From: Thiomargarita sp.
Lineage (GTDB): Bacteria > Pseudomonadota > Gammaproteobacteria > Beggiatoales > Beggiatoaceae
Reading direction: 5' to 3'
Assembly: GCA_020721005.1 (NCBI GenBank)
Contig: DYNP01000007.1
Span: 62,001 to 126,000, forward strand
DNA: 64,000 nt
Shown: one piece after another, positions 57,411-64,000 of the stretch
Layout: every line of letters starts with the position of its first letter
How positions within the stretch are numbered: the stretch's first letter is position 1
Program-made: the position numbers and the translations under genes
The notes under the pieces: generated by a model
Seen by the model: the letters and a program-made list of their open reading frames with translations, nothing else
Database searches by the model: none
Told to the model about the DNA's origin: nothing

Positions 57411-58169
57411 TTAATCTTGGGGGGCAAAGTTAAGTTGTGGGTAGCGCGCAGTTTGCATCAAGCGTTTCATATCTTGTACTGCTTGAATGAGTCCGGTGAA
57501 CAGGGCTCGGGAGATGATGGCATGTCCAATGTTCAGTTCTTGGATGTCAGGAATGTTGGCAATGCTGCTGACATTTTGGTAGTTGAGACCATGCCCAGCG
57601 TGGACTTGCAGTCCTTGAGCACTGGCATAGTTGACGGCTTGAATTAGACGTTGTAATTCTGCCTGACGTTCACCAGAGGTTGAGGCATCGGCAAAATGCC
57701 CCGTGTGTAGCTCAATGACTGGAGCTCCGACTTGTACTGCTTGATCAATTTGGGCTGGGTCGGCATTGATGAATAGGGAAACTTGAATGCCGACAGCAGC
57801 CAATCTTTGACAGGCTTGTTGAACTTGGGTAGATTGAGCCAGGACATCCAATCCCCCTTCAGTGGTTAATTCGGCTCGTTTTTCTGGGACGAGGCAGACT
57901 GCAGTGGGCCGCAGTTTTTCGGCAAAAGTGAGCATATCTTCCGTGATGGCCATTTCTAAGTTAATGGGGGTCAGAGCCAATTCCTTGAGCAGCAATACGT
58001 CTCGTTCCTGAATGTGTCGACGATCTTCTCGCAAATGTAAGGTGATTAAATCAGCGCCGGCTTGTTCCGCTTCAATAGCCGCTTGCAGTGGATCAGGATA
58101 ACGGGTGCCACGGGCTTGTCGAAGGGTGGCAATGTGGTCAATGTTAACGCCTAACCTAATAGGATACAT
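57411..58169 (-). CDS. pdxJ: Pyridoxine 5'-phosphate synthase
   Basis: PdxJ condenses 3-amino-2-oxopropyl phosphate with 1-deoxyxylulose 5-phosphate in the DXP-dependent vitamin B6 pathway. The 252-residue TIM barrel begins '[17 protein letters not shown]' and continues with '[15 protein letters not shown]', 'VCLVPEKR', 'ELHTGHFAD' and '[11 protein letters not shown]'. The ATG at 58169 is chosen; a TTG at 58181 would add four residues. hypC follows at 19 bases, probably co-transcribed. The usual recO/acpS neighbours are not present. Confidence 0.96.
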   Translation of the reverse strand: MYPIRLGVNIDHIATLRQARGTRYPDPLQAAIEAEQAGADLITLHLREDRRHIQERDVLLLKELALTPINLEMAITEDMLTFAEKLRPTAVCLVPEKRAELTTEGGLDVLAQSTQVQQACQRLAAVGIQVSLFINADPAQIDQAVQVGAPVIELHTGHFADASTSGERQAELQRLIQAVNYASAQGLQVHAGHGLNYQNVSSIANIPDIQELNIGHAIISRALFTGLIQAVQDMKRLMQTARYPQLNFAPQD

Positions 58170-58518
58170 ATTGTGGTCCAAAGATGGGATAAGTCAGTCA
58201 TTAGGGGAAACGAAATTACCCCAAAATAATTTAATGCTATCTTGGGGTGATTATTTGTTACAATTTAGACAATGAGAGCTGGGAAGAAAAAAAGGCATGC
58301 AATCTGCATTATTCAGTCATTAAAAATCGGAGAATTAAGATGATAGCCTGAATTGAAGAGTCCATGACAGTCCCCCATCAAATATTAACTTCATTGCCCA
58401 ATTCTCTCAAAAGGGATAATTTTTTTGGGGAAAGAGTTGTTTTTTTATTCAGGAAACGATATTAAGGTGGCAGATTGATAACAGGAACTTGTCCATCCCT
58501 AAATTAAGGATTTATACT
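58170..58518. other. Divergent intergenic region with a spaced inverted repeat
   Basis: Between pdxJ and the pseudo-receiver gene no coding sequence is supported. ATTACCCCAA (58215-58224) and its inverted partner TTGGGGTGAT (58242-58251; one mismatch) are 17 bases apart, close to the pdxJ start. This could be an operator or a leader hairpin of pdxJ. Confidence 0.4.
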
Positions 58519-59511
58519 ATGCTTGAAACTAAACCTCTGTCTATTACCGCCATTGGTCTCAGTAATACCGATTTTTCAGTACTTAAAGTAGCTACCAGTT
58601 TACTTGAACGCCATGAAAATATGACTGTTCAACTTTTAGAAAAGGAAGATTATCAAGGGGATATCATTTGCATTGATTTGGATAATGAGGGTGGACGAAA
58701 ATTTTATCAAGAGTATACTTATCCGCGTCATCAAGCCTTATTATTGTTGACCAATGACTCTTTGAGTGATCAACGCAATATGGTATTGAGAAAACCTATA
58801 CGAGTCCAAACTCTGCGAAACAGTTTATCCGACCTTTACAGTGGCTTATTTTCCAAACCCACCGACAAAGCCAATCATTTAGAAATTGCAGTATCTGCGG
58901 AAAAGGTAGAGATCACAAAGAGCCTTTTCTATGCTTTATTGACAGCCAAACAACAGCAACAGGCTTATCAAATCTACTGTCCCCCATATTCTCCATTGTT
59001 TGTGGAAGGAAAAGTAGGTATGGTGGCCACTTCCGCCAATCGGGAAATGCTCCGGAAAATCACTCGTGGTCACAATCCTCAGCTACGAAATACGCAACTT
59101 TCAAATACCGATTTTGATGTATTAGCCAAAGGGCAAATGATCATTCCCCTCAATCACTTATTATGGAGTACTGGGTTATACGGTTCATACGGACAAATTA
59201 TTCCCAATCATTCTATTGAAGAGCCCGTTCGTTTAAAAGCCTGGCCCAACTTGTCCCGTTTAGAATTTGAAAGTGATCATATGAAATTAGCCTCAGTCAT
59301 GACCGCAAGAGCAGTGAGTCTCAAGCAAATTCATGAAAAAATCAAGGTGCCTTGGTCAACAATCATTGGTTTTTATAACGCCGCTTGGGCCACTGATTTG
59401 CTAATCACCCATCCTGGCCAATTGCCTACCTACACTGCAACTCACAAATTACCAGCTAAAGAAGGATTGTTTGCCAAAATTGCCAATCGACTCAAAATTG
59501 CTTCTTCTTGA
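58519..59511 (+). CDS. Uncharacterised protein with a pseudo-receiver-like N-terminus
   Basis: The 330-residue cytoplasmic protein has an N-terminal ~110-residue alpha/beta region reminiscent of a receiver: 'IICIDLDNEGG' in place of the phospho-acceptor strand and 'LRKPIRVQTLRNSL' like the conserved lysine-proline switch. The remaining ~220 residues have no family I recognise; the region near the C-terminus is helical ('MTARAVSLKQIHEKIKVPW', 'FYNAAWATDLLI'). It may be a degenerate response regulator with a new output. The start at 58519 has 'AAGGA' 8 bases upstream and is better than a TTG at 58489. It converges with the MBL-fold gene. Confidence 0.72.
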   Translation: MLETKPLSITAIGLSNTDFSVLKVATSLLERHENMTVQLLEKEDYQGDIICIDLDNEGGRKFYQEYTYPRHQALLLLTNDSLSDQRNMVLRKPIRVQTLRNSLSDLYSGLFSKPTDKANHLEIAVSAEKVEITKSLFYALLTAKQQQQAYQIYCPPYSPLFVEGKVGMVATSANREMLRKITRGHNPQLRNTQLSNTDFDVLAKGQMIIPLNHLLWSTGLYGSYGQIIPNHSIEEPVRLKAWPNLSRLEFESDHMKLASVMTARAVSLKQIHEKIKVPWSTIIGFYNAAWATDLLITHPGQLPTYTATHKLPAKEGLFAKIANRLKIASS

Positions 59512-59550
59512 TCGAATTTATCACAAAATAAATGATGAAGATATTCCCAA

Positions 59551-60585
59551 CTAATCCGGATAGTTATGAGCATCTCCAGTCCTCAAAATTCCATAAAACA
59601 TCCCTTCTGGGACTTGAGGCTCCCCATCATAATGATATAACAAACATTTTCTCTGAATCTCTGGTGACAAATTATTAATTAAATCAGAAATATGGGGATG
59701 AACTCTAGAAGGGAATGGTGAAGTTTCACAATCCATATAAATGCGATGAGCCTTACGGTAATGAGATTGCAGCTGGGTAGGCATTATATGTTGAGTATCC
59801 GTGGGCAACAACACATTATAACCTTCAGAATGTTGTAAACTGATCCCATAGCTAGCCATTTCCTCGGAACTGGAAATCACATGCATCGCAAAAATTGGTA
59901 CCATCGTCCAATACCCATTACCATCCTTGAGAATTTGCTTAACGGTTTCCCCTCCTTCCTGTTTGCCAATCAAGTGAATATCAAAATAAGTTTCTATACT
60001 GACATCAGGCACGCCCTGTAAAGTATCTAATCCGGGACCAATCGCCCGTTTCAAAGGCTCTAATACCTTGCGATGAATAAACAAATCAGGTTTAACATGA
60101 TGAGGCGGCCTTGACCACCATTCCGGCTCCAAAAACAATTTATCCGCGATAAATTGGTTATCCAACCATTCCCTTTTAGACTTGGTATACACTGGGTTAA
60201 ACAAAGTGGTCAATCCCAAGTATTCCATGCCCCCAATATGATCATTGTGGGGATGAGAAATATAAATGCCATCGATATCTGCGGAACTTAAGCCAATACT
60301 TTTCAACGCATGTCGAATATCCCCGCCAGCATCCAATAACAAACGATAAGGACCGGGTTTACTCCGTTTGTTAGGCATATCAAATTCAATCAAAAAATTA
60401 GAATGCCATTTGGGAAGATAATAACGTCGACTCCTACTGTTCACCTCAGCCTGCACTTCCTCTTCAGAGATATTTGGAGACTGGATGATTTGAGACACCA
60501 AACTCAACACTTCCTTGGTTAAAACCACCTCCTCATAAGCCCCGGTCGCAAATGCAGAATGAACCCCAATTGCAGTAATTCTCAT
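59551..60585 (-). CDS. MBL-fold metallohydrolase
   Basis: The 344-residue protein has a metallo-beta-lactamase fold: 'LLLDAGGDIRHAL', the metal-binding 'ISHPHNDHIGG' (H111, H113, D115, H116) and further candidate ligands H235, D263 and H318. A long insertion after the HxHxDH motif and 'MDCETSPFPSR.HPH' near the C-terminus distinguish it from RNase Z and glyoxalase II. No signal peptide is seen, so it acts in the cytoplasm. The start has 'AAGGACAATGAG' upstream. It is in the same direction as the chemoreceptor but 310 bases away. The substrate is unknown; a nucleotide or phosphodiester is possible. Confidence 0.82.
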   Translation of the reverse strand: MRITAIGVHSAFATGAYEEVVLTKEVLSLVSQIIQSPNISEEEVQAEVNSRSRRYYLPKWHSNFLIEFDMPNKRSKPGPYRLLLDAGGDIRHALKSIGLSSADIDGIYISHPHNDHIGGMEYLGLTTLFNPVYTKSKREWLDNQFIADKLFLEPEWWSRPPHHVKPDLFIHRKVLEPLKRAIGPGLDTLQGVPDVSIETYFDIHLIGKQEGGETVKQILKDGNGYWTMVPIFAMHVISSSEEMASYGISLQHSEGYNVLLPTDTQHIMPTQLQSHYRKAHRIYMDCETSPFPSRVHPHISDLINNLSPEIQRKCLLYHYDGEPQVPEGMFYGILRTGDAHNYPD

Positions 60586-60895
60586 AACTCATTGTCCTTG
60601 CATGTTTTCAATAAACAACCCCTACTACTTAAAAACAGACCCCATCACTATCCATTCCTATAAAGGAAGGATAGTTTCAATTCCCCTACTACCCAGTTAC
60701 AGAAAATGCTTAAATCCTTTAAGAATCCTTATGAATAGTTTGCACAATTAGTATGACATTTTTTCAAACAAAGTCAAGTAATCCCCCACATTAATCCCCA
60801 TTTCAAACTCAATCCAACGCACAATCCATTTCCCCCCTGACCTTGTGAAACTGCTCCTTTAGGTTATTGGTAACCTCCCTTAACTCCAATCTCTA
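60586..60895. other. Intergenic region between MBL and chemoreceptor genes
   Basis: No gene is supported. A short stem AGGTTA/TAACCT (60861-60876) lies just after the chemoreceptor stop, without a T-run, so termination there is uncertain. Confidence 0.35.
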
Positions 60896-63800
60896 TTAAT
60901 GACGCAATTTAAATTGTTCCAAAGCCGTCTGCAAATAATTTGCCTGCTTACTTAATTCACGGATAGAAGTTGTCACCTTTTCCACCAACAAATTATTCTG
61001 CTGGGTCATTCCGTCAATACGACCCATAGCAACATTCACCTGCTTAATACCTTCCGACTGTTCAACTGATGCCGCAGAAATTTCAGCCACAATATCGGTA
61101 ACCTTTTGAATAGAAAGCAAAATATGATCCATAGTCTCCCCAGCGCCATTCACCAACTGACTTCCCGCCTGCACATCCTTGACTGAAGTTTGAATCAACT
61201 GATTGATCTCCTTAGCAGCAGAAGCTGAACGCTGCGCCAAATTTCTCACTTCAGTAGCTACTACTGCAAATCCTCGACCCTGTTCCCCAGCTCGAGCAGC
61301 TTCCACCGACGCATTCAAGGCCAACAAATTGGTCTGAAATGCAATCTCATTGATCACATCACTGATGGCAGAAATTTTCTGAGAAGAATGATTAATTTGC
61401 TCCATCTTATCGATCACACCGTTGATCACCTGACTCCCCTGTTTTGCAATCTGAGTTGCAGAAGTCGCCAACTGATCAGCAATTTGAGCATTGTGCGCAT
61501 TCTGTTGAACCGTCGCCGTCATCTGCTCCATAGACGCTGCAGTCTCCTCCAAAAAAGCCGCTTGCTCCTCAGTGCGATTAGACAACGCTGCATTCCCCTC
61601 CTCAATTCCTTCCACCTGACTTCGGATCACCCTTACAGTCTCCTTAATCCCCAACAACACTGCCACCAAATTCTCCAAAGCCAAATTGGCATTCAATTTT
61701 ACCTGCTCAAAACATCCCACATACTCAGTCCTAATAGGTTCAGAAAGATCACCATTTTTTAAATTCTCCAACAATATTGAAACATCTCGGGTAAAACGCT
61801 GCTGAATATCCAATAAAGCATTCACCCGACTGCTCAAAGTCTCACTGAACCCACACTTATTCCCCAAATCTATACGGCCATCCAAACTACCGCGGCCAGC
61901 ATTCTCCACAATCAACTCAATCTCCAACAAAATCTTCTGCAAATTACCCATTGTCATTCGAGTGAATTGAGACACCTCAGCATACACTCCTCGATAATTT
62001 TCCTTCATTTGTTGATTCAAGCGCCCCTCTGCCAAGGCTGACATCACCTGCCGAATCTCTTTCATCACCTCATCCATAGTTCCGATCAAAGCATTAATAT
62101 TCTCCCCCAAAGCGTGCATAAAACCCTCTAAAGAATCTGCAGCAATCCGTTGACTTAGATCCCCATTCTTGGCAGCTTCCACCGTTTTTTGCGCATTGGT
62201 GACAATATTCTGCAAAATATAAGATAATTGATAAACTGACTGTTGCATAATCATCACTTCATCTTGACTCTTAGTAACAGGAAAATCCACAGTCTCTGGC
62301 AAACGCCCTTTAGATAAACCATTGACAACAGAGACTATTTTTCTAATAGGACCGATGAGTCCACTGGTTAACCACAAAGCCAGCGTCCCAATCATCAACA
62401 TACCCAAACCAGCCACCGCAGCAATAATCCACTGTAAAGTTTGAATCTTAGCAAAAGCTTCCGTTTTACTCATTTCAGTCACCAAAGCCCAAGTCGTTTG
62501 ACCCACTTTAACCGGTGCATAAGTGGACAACACCGGAATACCTTGATAATTTAAAATCAAATGCTTACCAGAATTTCCCTGCAAAGCCAATTCCACACTT
62601 AGGGTTTTCACCCGACCTTGCTCAGGATTGCTAAAAGAAGCTGACATAGAATGATGAATTTGATCCAAAAAAGTATCTGAACGTAACAAGTGATCTGGAC
62701 CTACCAAATAACTCTCACCCGTCTTTCCCATCCCCGATCGTTCCAACATGATTTTATTGGTGATATTTTTATTCAACTCCAATACAATGATCACCTCAAC
62801 TTCTTCCTTCTCATTTAGCAAAGGATGAGCAATAAACGCGGTAGGTTCATGATGATTGGGAGGATAGGGAACATAATCACTAAAAACAATTTCCTTATTT
62901 TCCAAAACATTATGCACAGATTTGGCCAATTCTGAATTGGACCATTTCCCTGCTAAAATATTGGTGCCATAATCTGCTTTATGCCTGACTGTATAAAAAA
63001 TTTTGCCTGTGGGATGAATTAATAACAAATCTTCATAATTATAATATCGGATATATTTTTCAAGCAGACTCTCTTGTCCCTGCAATTTATTTTCAACTGC
63101 AAATAATTCCTCTAAATTGACAACCGTCAAAATCATCCATCGTAAATTGGGAATGCTCAAGGGACTGTAAATCTTGAATTTTAACTGCTCATTCTCATCC
63201 TCGACCAATAATATTCCGGAATTGCCCGCCAGTCCCAAGCTGGCTTCCGTTCCCAAATATTTTTCACCAATTACCCCTTGTTTATCAAAATTTGAATCAC
63301 TTCGATATAAAATCTTATCTCCCAACTGACCCACCAAAAAATTGTCCCCACTTTTGCCCATGCCTTGACGTTTTTGAGTAATATGATTAATGGCAGTAGG
63401 AGAAAATCGCAGCATCAATACCCCAATGATCTCACCCAATTGAGATAAGGGCGCTGCTATAAAAGCCTGGTAAGTATCTTTGGTTAGCGCATAAGGTGCA
63501 AAATCCTGAATCGCCACTGTTCCAGTAACTGCCTGAGCAAAAGCCAATTTTAACTGAGAATTTTCCAAAACCCCGGTCAACACATTATTCCCCAACTCTG
63601 CACCTTTAAGTATACTGTAAACCACATCCCCCTCTTTATTAATGAGCAACAAATCCTCATAACTATGTTGTTCTGCAGTATATTGAATTAATTTCTGGCC
63701 AATCTGGGTTTCCACAGACGACCATGCCAATCCCCCAATTTGCAGCCCCTCCAACTTAAAGGCCCCATCAAATTGACTGACTGCCTCCACCATAAACTCA

Positions 63801-64000
63801 TCTTGTGACCAAGCCTTAAGATCTCGGTGCCGCTCTTTAAAGTATTCCTCTACTTGGGCTTTTTTATGTTCCTGAACTGCCTGAATTTTTTGTAAAGCTT
63901 GGTGACGGAATGCCTTCAACATATCAGTTAAAGATTGTATATCTCCATCACGTTCAGCTAGGAAATTTTCAAGTTGGGACTTCTTAATTTCCCTCACACT
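60896..64000 (-). CDS. Methyl-accepting chemotaxis protein (5' end beyond window)
   Basis: At least 1033 residues are visible and the frame is open at the window edge; the GTG at 63997 is probably internal, so the N-terminal membrane anchor is missing. Two cache-like sensor regions follow one another (both have 'YEDLLLI' and 'GMGK.G..LVG' blocks, about 90-300 and 310-510), then a transmembrane helix near 530-555 ('[20 protein letters not shown]'). HAMP and HAMP-like linker repeats follow (about 556-760), then the MCP signalling domain with hairpin tip '[19 protein letters not shown]'. A bidentate cache pair usually binds a small molecule such as an amino or organic acid. No che genes are adjacent. 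Confidence 0.93.
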   Translation of the reverse strand, partial: SVREIKKSQLENFLAERDGDIQSLTDMLKAFRHQALQKIQAVQEHKKAQVEEYFKERHRDLKAWSQDEFMVEAVSQFDGAFKLEGLQIGGLAWSSVETQIGQKLIQYTAEQHSYEDLLLINKEGDVVYSILKGAELGNNVLTGVLENSQLKLAFAQAVTGTVAIQDFAPYALTKDTYQAFIAAPLSQLGEIIGVLMLRFSPTAINHITQKRQGMGKSGDNFLVGQLGDKILYRSDSNFDKQGVIGEKYLGTEASLGLAGNSGILLVEDENEQLKFKIYSPLSIPNLRWMILTVVNLEELFAVENKLQGQESLLEKYIRYYNYEDLLLIHPTGKIFYTVRHKADYGTNILAGKWSNSELAKSVHNVLENKEIVFSDYVPYPPNHHEPTAFIAHPLLNEKEEVEVIIVLELNKNITNKIMLERSGMGKTGESYLVGPDHLLRSDTFLDQIHHSMSASFSNPEQGRVKTLSVELALQGNSGKHLILNYQGIPVLSTYAPVKVGQTTWALVTEMSKTEAFAKIQTLQWIIAAVAGLGMLMIGTLALWLTSGLIGPIRKIVSVVNGLSKGRLPETVDFPVTKSQDEVMIMQQSVYQLSYILQNIVTNAQKTVEAAKNGDLSQRIAADSLEGFMHALGENINALIGTMDEVMKEIRQVMSALAEGRLNQQMKENYRGVYAEVSQFTRMTMGNLQKILLEIELIVENAGRGSLDGRIDLGNKCGFSETLSSRVNALLDIQQRFTRDVSILLENLKNGDLSEPIRTEYVGCFEQVKLNANLALENLVAVLLGIKETVRVIRSQVEGIEEGNAALSNRTEEQAAFLEETAASMEQMTATVQQNAHNAQIADQLATSATQIAKQGSQVINGVIDKMEQINHSSQKISAISDVINEIAFQTNLLALNASVEAARAGEQGRGFAVVATEVRNLAQRSASAAKEINQLIQTSVKDVQAGSQLVNGAGETMDHILLSIQKVTDIVAEISAASVEQSEGIKQVNVAMGRIDGMTQQNNLLVEKVTTSIRELSKQANYLQTALEQFKLRH

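Overview
The window reads as chromosome of a free-living, moderately AT-rich gammaproteobacterium. An adjacent nifL-nifA pair, a long YhdP-type AsmA protein, MltG, PdxJ, Ffh and HypC all fit that group. Two things point to a large sulfur bacterium of the Thiotrichales (Beggiatoa/Thioploca/Thiothrix type): the abundance of multi-domain sensor kinases, and secreted caspase-like proteins carrying two-component-type propeller repeats. This placement is inference; no marker that settles taxonomy (such as 16S rRNA) is present. No tRNA, rRNA, CRISPR array, transposase or phage gene was recognised.

Layout. (1) 1-2784: a truncated MltG-like fragment, full-length mltG, and a convergent pheS that is not followed by pheT. 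(2) 2909-15620: a signalling block with the nitrogen-fixation regulators nifL and nifA at its centre. It is flanked by two REC-kinase proteins, a GAF/PAS hybrid kinase and a REC-kinase-REC-REC protein. A zinc-ribbon/PD-(D/E)XK nuclease related to the Card1/DUF1887 nuclease domain lies just after nifA. (3) 15866-32914: seven consecutive minus-strand genes, each starting with a signal peptide. Two encode intact Ig-propeller-C13/caspase-like peptidases, and one related gene is broken (catalytic Cys changed to Ser, plus an in-frame amber stop). The others are one clostripain-type (C11) peptidase, two von Willebrand A proteins (one with an NHL-like propeller, one with a lectin-like domain) and one small secreted protein. 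(4) 33275-36283: a divergent SARP/BTAD-NACHT protein with a polytopic membrane C-terminus. (5) 36600-44808: yhdP and a large FAD/Fe-S oxidoreductase. (6) 45144-49782: an exopolysaccharide operon (STAS protein, Wza-like exporter, Wzc-like protein with a degenerate ATP site, glycosyltransferase). (7) 49838-64000: mostly housekeeping and signalling genes: a NamZ-like DUF1343 lipoprotein, a 59-residue membrane peptide, a MASE1-PAS-GGDEF cyclase, ffh, AMMECR1- and MEMO1-type genes, hypC, pdxJ, a pseudo-receiver protein, an MBL-fold hydrolase and a chemoreceptor that runs off the window.

How the parts may work together. nifLA and hypC suggest nitrogen fixation with [NiFe]-hydrogenase metabolism encoded elsewhere. 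The secreted block looks like one functional locus. Three caspase-like paralogues have 14, 2 and 0 propeller repeats. A similar terminal module seems to recur in the caspase-like, C11 and lectin-vWA proteins. The neighbouring SARP-NACHT protein is a candidate regulator or sensor. This region, roughly 15.8-36.3 kb, is the best candidate for an undescribed system. Several non-coding inverted repeats (7.5, 22.2, 36.4, 40.9 and 57.0 kb) look like small mobile or regulatory repeat families.
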